Shown: positions 1 through 7,832 of the stretch, piece by piece
How positions within the stretch are numbered: position 1 is the first letter of the stretch
Layout: each line of letters opens with the position of its first letter
Assembly: GCA_965230515.1 (NCBI GenBank)
Contig: OZ246007.1
Span: 558,001 to 622,000 of the forward strand
Length of the DNA stretch: 64,000 nt
From: JAJFKB01 sp965230515
GTDB lineage: Bacteria; Pseudomonadota; Gammaproteobacteria; Pseudomonadales; IMCC2047
Direction: 5' to 3'
Notes under the pieces: model-generated
Databases searched by the model: none
The model's input: the letters and a program-made list of their open reading frames with translations, nothing else
What the model was told of the DNA's origin: nothing
Made by a program: the position numbers and the translations under genes

Positions 1-759
1 CAATACAATCCCCGCATCGTTTCCTCCCAACTCCAGAGTTAAGCGTTTGAGCGTAGCGGATGCATTTTCCATGATGCTCTTGCCGGTAGGTGTTGAACCG
101 GTGAAAACAATTTTTTGGATACCTTCGTGGGTCGCCATACGACGACCGATACTACCGCCGCCAGTGACAATATTCATGACACCCGCTGGCAGTACTTCAT
201 TAATCAGCTCAACCATACGAATGCTGCTCAAAGGAGTCAGCGAAGATGGTTTCATCACTACCGTACAACCCGATCGAATCGCAGGAATAATATGCCAAAT
301 ACCGATCATCAGCGGCCAGTTCCAGGGAGCAATGGAGCCCACAACACCAACAGGCTTGCGGTGTTGTTCAATAATATTTTCTTCAGTTTCTTCAATAACC
401 TTTACGGGTAGGGTAAGTGCGGCGGTCGCCTGTGTCCATCCGACACAACCTTCCAACTCAAACTCAGACCCCAGACCTTTTAAGGGTTTACCCTGCTCAC
501 GCGTCAAAAGCTCCGCCAATTCAGCTGAATTCTGAGCCAGCACATCAGCAATTTTATTACACGCCGCCTGACGTTCTTCGTCCGGCACAACGCTCCAACT
601 TTTGAATGCCCGGTTAGCCGCCGCTACCGCTTCGTCTAACTGCTCATCACTTGCCTGCGGACATGCGCCCACAACTTCACCCGAAGCGGGATTCATAACA
701 TCGAAATAATGCTCAGTGGCTACTTTCTTGCCATCGATGATTAGACTGTAAGACGCCAT
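1..759 (-). CDS. Aldehyde dehydrogenase family protein, N-terminal 253 residues (cut by window edge)
   Basis: NAD(P)-dependent oxidation of an aldehyde to the acid. The leftward frame opens at the ATG at 757-759 and stays open to base 1, so the C-terminal half, including the catalytic cysteine, lies outside. Visible family marks are the APWNWP substrate/cofactor loop, the nucleotide-binding VFTGSTPTGK segment and the LELGGND motif that carries the general-base glutamate. The protein has no signal peptide and is probably cytosolic. It lies downstream of the TonB-dependent receptor in the same direction, separated by a hairpin, so it need not be cotranscribed. The aldehyde substrate cannot be told from this part. 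Family assignment is sure; subfamily is open. Confidence 0.93.
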   Translation of the reverse strand, partial: MASYSLIIDGKKVATEHYFDVMNPASGEVVGACPQASDEQLDEAVAAANRAFKSWSVVPDEERQAACNKIADVLAQNSAELAELLTREQGKPLKGLGSEFELEGCVGWTQATAALTLPVKVIEETEENIIEQHRKPVGVVGSIAPWNWPLMIGIWHIIPAIRSGCTVVMKPSSLTPLSSIRMVELINEVLPAGVMNIVTGGGSIGRRMATHEGIQKIVFTGSTPTGKSIMENASATLKRLTLELGGNDAGIVL

Positions 760-840
760 GGAAAAACTCCTATAAAAGATTAACTACCACACCCCATGAC
801 GAAACAACATCACAGGGAAAATAAACAAGGTCCAGATAGA

Positions 841-871
841 AACCCCGGCTAACCCTAAGATTAACCGGGGG
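841..871 (-). terminator. Hairpin downstream of the TonB-dependent receptor gene
   Basis: Imperfect inverted repeat with arms AACCCCGGCTAA and TTAACCGGGGGT, lying about 20 bases past the receptor stop codon in its direction of transcription. No clear T run follows the stem on the minus strand, so termination may be weak or Rho-assisted. Confidence 0.45.
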
Positions 872-890
872 TATTCAAAAGCTTCAGTGA

Positions 891-3164
891 TTAGAAGCTG
901 TAGTTGAGATTCACACCATACCAGCGTGGTGGAGCAAAGAACTGCTGGTTAAAGCCTGCAGGACCTGAGAAGTCAAAGGTATACACTCGGTATTCCTCGT
1001 CCGTCAGGTTCTTGACATAAGCAGCCACCGAAAAGTTATCGGTAACCTGATAGCCAATGCGGGCATTATAGACCGTGTAGCTGTCCTCTTCAGAAACATC
1101 ACTGTTGGTGATATCAAAGTAGTGCTTAGCCTGGTGATTAAAATCAACCTGCAAAGACAGGGCTTCTGTTGCCTGGAATCTCACGATACCATTCAACGAG
1201 AAATCAGGCGCCAACACCATTTCAGTGTCGGAAACCGTGCCCACGCCACGTACAGTCACTTCATCCACTTCAGTATCCAGGAAGCTGGCACCCAGGCTGA
1301 TATCCCACTGGTCAGTGGGTACCCAGATCATCTCCAGATCAAGACCCTGTACTTCCGCATCCGAGTTGTTGATAAACTGACTCAGACCGGCGAAGGTCAA
1401 TGCCTGATAATCCTGATAGTCATAGTAGAAGGCTGTTGCATTCAAACGCATTGCACCACCGGCGAGAGTTGCCTTGAAACCAATCTCGTAGCTGGTCAAC
1501 TCCTCTTCATCAAACGGAATATCCGATTCCAATACACCGTCGGTGAAATCAAGGAATCCACCGTTAAAGCCACCGCTCTTGAAACCCTTCGCAATATTAA
1601 AGAAGATCAGGGTGTCTTCGTTAGGACGGAAATCGATACCGATCTTACCGGAGATATTATCGGTATCCAGCTCGTTCATATTAGAGGCCGCCACCAGGGG
1701 GTTGGCATCTGTGAAGTCGATGTAGGTATTGCTACCTGGCCAGTCAGCCCCAAAACCAAAACCACACACGTCACCGGCAGGTATGATACAGGAGTTTAAC
1801 ACTGCCATTGGATCCGCATCGGTGCGGTTCTGATAATCCATCTCCCGCTCTTCTTCGGTATAACGCAAACCAAAGGTCATCGTTAAGGTATCGGAGAGCT
1901 CATATTCCACCTGACCAAAAAAGCCGAGTGATTCAGTTTCCTGCTCGTAATCCACATCGTAGTTCAGGAAAGGCACGATACCGTCACCAAAAGTTCCGGC
2001 GGGCGCTCCCGTAATTGCATCAAGCAAAGGACCCGGAAAATCATTGTTGAGATCCAGCGCGCCGTCTACCTCATTATCAAAATAGAACGCACCCACAACC
2101 CAGGTCATATTTTCAGTATTACCTGACAGCCTGAATTCCTGGCTAAACTGCTCATTGTCAGAGGCAAACTGAGGGTTAATATAATCACCAGGCCCCATAT
2201 CAGTATCTTCCTGGTGCAGTTTCTCAACCTCTTCCACGGCGGTGATAGAGACAAACTCCATATCACCAATATCCCAGTTTAACTTCAGCGAGTAGCCTTC
2301 AGATTCGATATCCAACACCCCTTCACGGCTGTAAGCACCCTCGAAGTTGTCGCCATCGAGATCTGTGTAACCGAAGAAATCCGTACCACCGGCAGTCGCC
2401 TGGTGCTGGTACTGAGGCGCATTGGTATCGGAGTCACCACCGTGTACGTTCAACAACGCACTGAAAGTATCGGTAAAGTTGAAGTTCAACTGCACGCGGT
2501 ACGCTTGACTGTTTGCTTCATTGGCGTCTGGTCCAATGCGGTTATCAACATATCCATCATGATCATTGGTTGCAACAGACACCCGACCCTGAATCATATC
2601 GCCGATAGAGCCACCAATGGCAGCTTCAAACTTGATCTGGTCGTACTCTGCAATTGTTACATCCACGAAGCCTTCGAGTTCTTCAGTGGGCTTCTTGGAT
2701 ATAAAGTGCACCAGACCACCTGTTGCATTACGGCCATACAGTGTTCCTTGCGGGCCACGCAGCACTTCCACTCGCTCCAGATCGAACAATTGGAACGTCA
2801 GCCCGGGCATTGCACCCTGATAAACCTCATCACGATAAACCGCGATAGGTCCTTCGTTGTTATCATTAAAATCGTTGAGGCCCACACCACGTAATGTAAT
2901 GGACGGGTTATTACCCTCACCAACCGGTGTACCAATATTCAGGCCAGGAGTCTGGCCCGCAATATCGGTACTGTTTGTCATATTCAGTTCTCGCATTGCG
3001 TTGCCGGAGAATGCTGTCACCGCGACACTGACGTCCTGAAGATTCTGTTCCCTTTTTTGTGCTGTAACTACCACTTCTTCCATTAATACTGCTGCGGAAG
3101 ACATTGTCGATGCCGACAATAGTGACATAGCCAACACAAGCGCTTTTTTAGTATGCACCACCAT
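891..3164 (-). CDS. TonB-dependent outer-membrane receptor
   Basis: A 757-residue receptor for active uptake of a scarce ligand across the outer membrane. Residues 1-25 form a signal peptide ending in SSAA. It is followed directly by a TonB-box-like segment (MEEVVVTAQKRE), the plug domain (about 35-150, with RGPQGTLYGRNATGG) and a long beta-barrel ending in the aromatic outer-membrane signature NLNYSF. The start ATG has a GAGGGG ribosome site five bases upstream. The early VVVTAQKREQNLQDV stretch is typical of the large receptor family of marine and sphingomonad-like bacteria, whose ligands include aromatics, steroids, oligosaccharides and siderophores. The AraC-type regulator upstream and aldehyde dehydrogenase downstream suggest an organic carbon source rather than iron; that is inference. 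Confidence 0.92.
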   Translation of the reverse strand: MVVHTKKALVLAMSLLSASTMSSAAVLMEEVVVTAQKREQNLQDVSVAVTAFSGNAMRELNMTNSTDIAGQTPGLNIGTPVGEGNNPSITLRGVGLNDFNDNNEGPIAVYRDEVYQGAMPGLTFQLFDLERVEVLRGPQGTLYGRNATGGLVHFISKKPTEELEGFVDVTIAEYDQIKFEAAIGGSIGDMIQGRVSVATNDHDGYVDNRIGPDANEANSQAYRVQLNFNFTDTFSALLNVHGGDSDTNAPQYQHQATAGGTDFFGYTDLDGDNFEGAYSREGVLDIESEGYSLKLNWDIGDMEFVSITAVEEVEKLHQEDTDMGPGDYINPQFASDNEQFSQEFRLSGNTENMTWVVGAFYFDNEVDGALDLNNDFPGPLLDAITGAPAGTFGDGIVPFLNYDVDYEQETESLGFFGQVEYELSDTLTMTFGLRYTEEEREMDYQNRTDADPMAVLNSCIIPAGDVCGFGFGADWPGSNTYIDFTDANPLVAASNMNELDTDNISGKIGIDFRPNEDTLIFFNIAKGFKSGGFNGGFLDFTDGVLESDIPFDEEELTSYEIGFKATLAGGAMRLNATAFYYDYQDYQALTFAGLSQFINNSDAEVQGLDLEMIWVPTDQWDISLGASFLDTEVDEVTVRGVGTVSDTEMVLAPDFSLNGIVRFQATEALSLQVDFNHQAKHYFDITNSDVSEEDSYTVYNARIGYQVTDNFSVAAYVKNLTDEEYRVYTFDFSGPAGFNQQFFAPPRWYGVNLNYSF

Positions 3165-3297
3165 AACTGCCCCTCTCTTTTATCTTTTATTAGCCTGTAA
3201 ATGTGAATATACCGTTGAAATCCGCCGTTGGCTCTTTACAGATCACTCCCCGCAAAAGGCCCTATCGCACGGATTCCCAAACGATATCCGGCAAGTT

Positions 3298-3313
3298 TAG
3301 CCCAATTGGGCTA
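3298..3313. promoter_or_regulatory. Perfect 16-bp palindrome upstream of the TonB receptor gene
   Basis: TAGCCCAATTGGGCTA is its own reverse complement and lies about 135 bases before the receptor start codon, in the gap after the AraC-type regulator gene. It could be an operator for a dimeric regulator; AraC proteins more often use direct repeats, so the binder is uncertain. Confidence 0.4.
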
Positions 3314-3385
3314 GTTTGTCTTGGGTTAAAGAGAACAAAGCGATTGACTGGAAGTGCAGTCCCCCTGAATGGGACTGATGTGAGG

Positions 3386-4360
3386 TTATGCAGAGTTGTC
3401 AGCCATCTGTATACGATACTGCTTAGGTGTTATCTGGTACTGGGCTTTAAAGCAACGGTGAAAATGTGAAATATCACCAAAACCCCACTCCATTGCTATA
3501 TCTCCAGTTGCCACATTTTTCATCGCCGGATTGGCGAACGCTCTGCAGCAGGCCTCCAGCCTTTGCAACTGAATATAACGAGACACAGACATGTCTGCCT
3601 GCTTGAACAGGAGGTGAAGGTACCGCTTACTGATCCCTTCGGACTCTGCAATGAATTCAACAGAGAGCCTTGGATCCTGCAAGTGCATGGTGATAAAGCG
3701 TTTAATCCGGCGCAGATGCGCGACTGCAGTCGACTCAACTTCTTTTGCAGGTGTTCCGGCAACAGAATGTAACGCGGTAATCAGCAGGTCCAGCACATTA
3801 GCTTCCAAGCGCTGCACAATCGATGACTCGAGCACATCGATATGCTCAACCATTGAGATAACAAATTGGCTTAACAGACTATTGGTTGGCAACTCCTTGC
3901 CCATTCTTACACCAAGATAATCATCCGGTGAGTGAAACATCTCTTTGAGTAGCGCTTGAGGGACCGCCAGCACTGCCTGACGATAGTTTTCCATAAACTG
4001 TAACTCATAAGGCTCAGCGGTACTGCATACAACAAAATCACCGGGCTGCAGGTGCGCTTCACGGCCCCGCTGTTTAATCAGCCCCTGACCGATCAACTGG
4101 AATTTGACCAGATACACCGCCTCATGAAGCTTCGATATGTTTTGCTTTCTTCGGTAAGCATCAATCGGCAGCCCCCCCACACGCGCCAGATTTACGCGGT
4201 TAAGCTGCGTGGAACCCAACTCGCCGACATAACTCTTTGCCAATTGCCGATCGCGTAACCGGCAATCCATCGAGCAAAACACACTGGAGACAGTATCATT
4301 GAATTGATCAAACCCAACGACTGTGGTGGTATTTGAAGGCAGTATTTGTGGCTTTGTCAT
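3386..4360 (-). CDS. AraC-family transcriptional regulator
   Basis: A 324-residue activator-type regulator. The N-terminal part (about 45-180) resembles the cupin-like effector-binding domain of the FeaR/AraC_binding_2 group, with the LQPGDFVVCSTAEPYEL segment. The C-terminal 100 residues hold the double helix-turn-helix: SVEFIAESEGISKRYLHLLF in the first helix pair and GDIAMEWGFGDISHFHRCFK in the second, ending in TPKQYR. It sits immediately upstream of the TonB-dependent receptor in the same direction and is divergent from the SdhB-like gene, so it probably controls the receptor. FeaR-like regulators often respond to aromatic or alcohol/aldehyde catabolism, which would fit the nearby aldehyde dehydrogenase. 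Confidence 0.9.
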   Translation of the reverse strand: MTKPQILPSNTTTVVGFDQFNDTVSSVFCSMDCRLRDRQLAKSYVGELGSTQLNRVNLARVGGLPIDAYRRKQNISKLHEAVYLVKFQLIGQGLIKQRGREAHLQPGDFVVCSTAEPYELQFMENYRQAVLAVPQALLKEMFHSPDDYLGVRMGKELPTNSLLSQFVISMVEHIDVLESSIVQRLEANVLDLLITALHSVAGTPAKEVESTAVAHLRRIKRFITMHLQDPRLSVEFIAESEGISKRYLHLLFKQADMSVSRYIQLQRLEACCRAFANPAMKNVATGDIAMEWGFGDISHFHRCFKAQYQITPKQYRIQMADNSA

Positions 4361-4521
4361 TACACTCTATCCAAAGGCAAGACTAAAACTGATGTCTTTA
4401 TTTAAAATAGCATATTTGAGAGCGGGGATCATATCAATAGCGAAAGCTGTCTGCGGGGTGTACTATCCACAAATGCTGATTGCCTTGTCACAATGCTTCC
4501 TATATATATTTGCTTAACCTG

Positions 4522-5265
4522 ATGGAAACAATGATAAAACAACCATCTGCACAAACTTCAAATATTAGCGTTGATATTTATCGATATCATCCGGAAACAG
4601 ACCGGGAACCATCCATGCAAGCATTTCAAGTAGACAGGATGTTTACGGGGAAAATGGTGCTGGATCTGCTGGAACATCTGAAGACAACAGACCCGACACT
4701 CACTTATCGGCGCTCATGTCGAGAGGGTGTATGCGGTTCGGACGGTATGAATATCAATGGAAAAAACGGACTTGCCTGCATCACAAAAGTCGCAAATGTC
4801 TTAACAAATAACCGACTGATTCTCAGACCATTGCCAGGACTGCCGGTTATTCGCGACCTGGTGGTTGATATGAAACTGTTTCAGAAGCAGTACCGCAAAA
4901 TTAGACCCTTTCTAATTAATGACACCCCAGCACCAGCAACAGAGCGCCTGCAGAGCCCTGAAGAAAGGGCAAAACTGGACGGACTTTATGAATGTATACT
5001 ATGCGGGTGCTGCACTGCGGCCTGTCCGTCATGGTGGTGGAACCCGGAAAAATATATCGGCCCGGCCGGATTACTGCAGGCCTATCGATTCTTGATTGAC
5101 AGCCGCGACACAGCCAGGGATGAACGCCTGAACAAACTACAGGACCCTTATAGCGTATTCCGATGCCGTAACATTCAGAATTGTGCATGGGTTTGCCCTA
5201 AAGGACTCAATCCCATGTCAGCAATCGACAAAATAAAACGGTTACTAATGGAGCAGGCTTTGTAA
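4522..5265 (+). CDS. sdhB: Orphan succinate dehydrogenase/fumarate reductase iron-sulfur subunit (SdhB-like)
   Basis: Electron-transfer subunit of the complex II family. With the ATG at 4522 the protein has 247 residues, close to the usual 235-240; an upstream in-frame ATG at 4480 would add 14 unlikely residues. All cluster ligands are present: [2Fe-2S] C66, C71, D74, C86; [4Fe-4S] C158, C161, C164 with C168; [3Fe-4S] C168, C215, C221 with C225. The SCREGVCGSDG, GLYECILCGCC and CPKGLNP motifs match E. coli SdhB well. Oddly, no sdhC, sdhD or sdhA is adjacent, and the histidine that follows the C215-equivalent cysteine in E. coli (His207, near the quinone and haem) is arginine 216. It may be a second copy serving a variant complex. 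The partner flavoprotein is not in the window. Confidence 0.88.
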   Translation: METMIKQPSAQTSNISVDIYRYHPETDREPSMQAFQVDRMFTGKMVLDLLEHLKTTDPTLTYRRSCREGVCGSDGMNINGKNGLACITKVANVLTNNRLILRPLPGLPVIRDLVVDMKLFQKQYRKIRPFLINDTPAPATERLQSPEERAKLDGLYECILCGCCTAACPSWWWNPEKYIGPAGLLQAYRFLIDSRDTARDERLNKLQDPYSVFRCRNIQNCAWVCPKGLNPMSAIDKIKRLLMEQAL

Positions 5266-5390
5266 CGATAGCTGTGATACCGGGAGATTAAGGAATAAAA
5301 TAAAACTTACAGCAAAGCTGACCCGACATGATCCTTTTTTCAAATTAACTTTACCGCCAGAATATCTGTCTAATTTACAAGGACATAAAA

Positions 5391-6110
5391 GTGAAACTAA
5401 AAAATATTCTTAAGTTTGAATGGGATGCCATTGCCGGAATAATTGCCGCAGTTACTGCGATTGTCCTGCACCTGCTACATATTGTCGATGAGCATACTAT
5501 ACTGCTGATTCTATTAGCTTTGGTAGGCTTGCTGTTTATCAATTTCCTCAGACACACCAATGAAAACGAAAAAACGGCGCACCAGGTAATCCAATCCGCC
5601 CGAAAAATTTCTAAGATCCAACAAGCTATTCAGCCACCCGACGTTATTCTGGTAGGCCCCAGACATCTAAAGACATCTCATGAGGCGTTTCTGCTGAATC
5701 TGAGCGGTAATACCATATGGTTCAATGTTTGCCTTTCGATGTACCGCACTCAAGCGCTTTTTGATGCACTATTAAAGAAAGCACTGGAAAACCAGCGAGT
5801 CACCACCATCCAGTTTGTACTGGATGCCAACCAAAAGCAGGTATGGAATGATACGGTGTTGCCTATGATTGAGAACAGCGGATTCAGCAACAAGGTTAAT
5901 GCGCCTCAATGGCAGACATTAGACAACCCGGTGTCTTTTATTCTGGGGGACAGCTCGTTAACCGGTGAAGCCGAAGCACTACTGAGCTTTTGGGGTGCCC
6001 CGTTTATGGCCCAAACGACAGAGCATGAAATTCCGCGTTATATCTTCCACGTACAGCAACGTTCGGAACTGCTGCCCCACCTGGAGGAGCTGGTAAGAAA
6101 GCAGGGATAG
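5391..6110 (+). CDS. Unknown protein with two N-terminal membrane helices
   Basis: A 239-residue protein I do not recognise. The GTG start at 5391 has an AAGGA ribosome site seven bases upstream. Residues about 12-30 and 36-53 form two hydrophobic helices with a short DEH turn between them, followed by a charged linker and a soluble domain of about 170 residues. That domain begins with DVILVGPRHLKTSHEAFLLN and later has SFILGDSSLTGEAEALLSFWGAPFM, which recalls phospholipase-D-like folds in its rhythm, but no HKD motif is present. It follows the SdhB-like gene by 125 bases in the same direction and ends five bases from the convergent nsrR stop. Function not assigned. Confidence 0.7.
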   Translation: MKLKNILKFEWDAIAGIIAAVTAIVLHLLHIVDEHTILLILLALVGLLFINFLRHTNENEKTAHQVIQSARKISKIQQAIQPPDVILVGPRHLKTSHEAFLLNLSGNTIWFNVCLSMYRTQALFDALLKKALENQRVTTIQFVLDANQKQVWNDTVLPMIENSGFSNKVNAPQWQTLDNPVSFILGDSSLTGEAEALLSFWGAPFMAQTTEHEIPRYIFHVQQRSELLPHLEELVRKQG

Positions 6111-6115
6111 ACCTC

Positions 6116-6535
6116 CTAGCCTACCAATCGGATCAGGGTGCGTTTGTTACGAATCAAATCTTCCAATGTGTATTTATCAAGCACATCCATGAATGCAACG
6201 GTTGCTTCACTTAATGCCCGTTTGAGAATGCATGATGGCGTTAATGGGCAACTTCGGGTTGAGCAGTCGACGATCGTAAGATTGGCTTCCATATCCCTGA
6301 CCACATCTCCGACCCTGATCTCACTCAAGTCTCCATCAATCGAGATACCGCCGCCCCGCCCCTGTTTTGACTGAATATAGCCCAGCAGGGCCAATTTATG
6401 CACCACCTTGACCAGGTGGTTTCGGGAAACATTCACTTTTACTGCGATATCACTGATATTACAGAGCTCTCCTTTTCGTGTCCCGAGGTACATGAGCACC
6501 CTAAGACCCATATCAGTATGCTTGGTTAAATGCAT
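6116..6535 (-). CDS. nsrR: NsrR, nitric-oxide-sensing Rrf2-family repressor
   Basis: A 139-residue iron-sulfur regulator, the same length class as E. coli NsrR (141). The N-terminal winged helix contains TDMGLRVLMYL and VSRNHLVKVVHKL, both nearly as in E. coli. The cluster cysteines sit at positions 91, 96 and 102 (DCSTRSCPLTPSC), the E. coli spacing, and Asp8, the fourth ligand described for NsrR, is present. When nitric oxide damages the cluster the protein releases its targets, classically hmp, nor and related genes. Here it is the last gene of the leftward set with the haem-copper reductase, 57 bases after the small membrane protein, and NsrR-like half-sites lie upstream of that set, so autoregulation is likely. 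Confidence 0.92.
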   Translation of the reverse strand: MHLTKHTDMGLRVLMYLGTRKGELCNISDIAVKVNVSRNHLVKVVHKLALLGYIQSKQGRGGGISIDGDLSEIRVGDVVRDMEANLTIVDCSTRSCPLTPSCILKRALSEATVAFMDVLDKYTLEDLIRNKRTLIRLVG

Positions 6536-6592
6536 GCGCTCTCCTGCTAATCTTCATAAACTCGAGGCTATCCCAAGCCGACCCCCACACGT

Positions 6593-7201
6593 CTAGCAGC
6601 GGCAACAATAAGCCCCTTTATCACAAACTTCCTGTCTGCCGGTGTTGGCAACAAAAAGTGGTATACAAAATACCACTATTAACAGCACAGCAATAGCTAA
6701 AAATGTTTTACCTAGCAGTATTTGTTCGCCAATCAGGTAGTTGTTACACAAGCGGTCCGGCGTGATCAGATAGATCCAGCCTAATCGGAACAACATGGTC
6801 AAAAACTCTATTTTCACAACGGCACGGGTTATAAAATGCATCTTAGACCAGCTGCAACCGAGCATAAAGCCGACCACCAGAATCAGCGTGAGATACTTAA
6901 GGACTGCAATTTCCAGGTTAGCAACGGAAGCATCCATCCAGCGCGGGATCATCCAGAACGCCAAAGCAAAGGACGCCACCAGTACTCCTGGTATACCTCC
7001 ACTGAACGCGACTGCTTTTGCCACAAAGACTCTTCTTAGCGCCAGCACACCCAAAAAGTAGCCATAAACCACCAACAGGGGATAACCGATCAGCAGAGAG
7101 GCAACCAATGATTGCTCCAGCCATCTTGCTAACACCATCAACGAACCGCCCAGCAAAAAGGACATAAGTGGCAATGAATGCTTTTTCAGCTGAACACTCA
7201 T
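6593..7201 (-). CDS. Unknown polytopic membrane protein with cysteine-rich C-terminal tail
   Basis: A protein of about 202 residues with five or six hydrophobic helices. I chose the ATG at 7201 because AGAGGG lies six bases upstream; an earlier start at 7237 would overlap the SCO gene by 26 bases. The central part has SWSKMHFITRAVVKIEFL and the loop TPDRLCNNYLIGEQ, with polar residues in helices. The C-terminus ends CDKGAYCCRC, four cysteines in ten residues on the predicted membrane edge, which looks like a metal site. It lies between the SCO gene and nsrR, in the operon of the CuA/haem-copper subunits. I infer a role in assembly or metal delivery, or a small accessory subunit; I do not recognise the family. 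Confidence 0.72.
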   Translation of the reverse strand: MSVQLKKHSLPLMSFLLGGSLMVLARWLEQSLVASLLIGYPLLVVYGYFLGVLALRRVFVAKAVAFSGGIPGVLVASFALAFWMIPRWMDASVANLEIAVLKYLTLILVVGFMLGCSWSKMHFITRAVVKIEFLTMLFRLGWIYLITPDRLCNNYLIGEQILLGKTFLAIAVLLIVVFCIPLFVANTGRQEVCDKGAYCCRC

Positions 7202-7211
7202 AATAAACCCT

Positions 7212-7829
7212 CTAGAACGACCAACGTAAGGTTTCAATTTTATTTATCAGCTCAGGCAATTGTTTTCGGTCATGGATGCTAACCAACGTTCCTTTATAAA
7301 TCAGGTAAAAGGCTGCATTATGCACGAATCCGCCTTGACCGTCGGGCAGTACAACCACACCCAACTGCTTGAGCAATCGCACCAGTGATTCCTTATCCTC
7401 GATCACACCCGCCTGCCAATTTGTGGTATCAGCCTGGTACCGCTGCAAATACTGGCCCATTTTTGCAGGCGTATCATACTCATGATCGAAACTGATACTT
7501 AGTAACTCAACGGAATCTCCAAGCTGTTTTTGTACCAGCATCTTTTGAAGTTGACTAAATTCATACCCCATCAACTGACAGACTGTCGGGCAACGGGTAT
7601 AGATAAAATCCAGCAATACGATCGACTTGTTCAAAGCCACCAGATTTTCCCGACGCAACGACTGATTCTGCCATTCAAACATCGGCAGCGGTTCCGGGTG
7701 ATGCATTGCGTTCCAGCGCCGCTGCCCCTCCTCTGTCCATACGGTAAAGCCATGTGTCGCGGCAGACAGTGCTGAAAAACCGGCGACCGTGACACAGATG
7801 GATAAAACAACGCCCAACCAGAGTTTCAT
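7212..7829 (-). CDS. SCO1/SenC-type copper chaperone, first copy
   Basis: A 205-residue membrane-tethered thioredoxin-fold protein that delivers copper to, or reduces, the CuA site of haem-copper enzymes. Residues 5-24 form a signal anchor. The copper ligands are C80 and C84 in TRCPTVC and the distant histidine in GGFVHNAAFY, so the metal site is complete. The gene starts three bases after the stop of the catalytic subunit and is clearly in the same operon. This fits a dedicated chaperone for the CuA domain encoded two genes upstream. A second, more typical SCO gene lies on the other side of the divergent promoter. Confidence 0.9.
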   Translation of the reverse strand: MKLWLGVVLSICVTVAGFSALSAATHGFTVWTEEGQRRWNAMHHPEPLPMFEWQNQSLRRENLVALNKSIVLLDFIYTRCPTVCQLMGYEFSQLQKMLVQKQLGDSVELLSISFDHEYDTPAKMGQYLQRYQADTTNWQAGVIEDKESLVRLLKQLGVVVLPDGQGGFVHNAAFYLIYKGTLVSIHDRKQLPELINKIETLRWSF

Positions 7830-7832
7830 GGC

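Noticed and set aside
1122..1799. Long open frames on the plus strand opposite the TonB receptor gene
   Set aside because: They lie wholly antisense to a well-supported gene, have no ribosome site and encode no recognisable protein.
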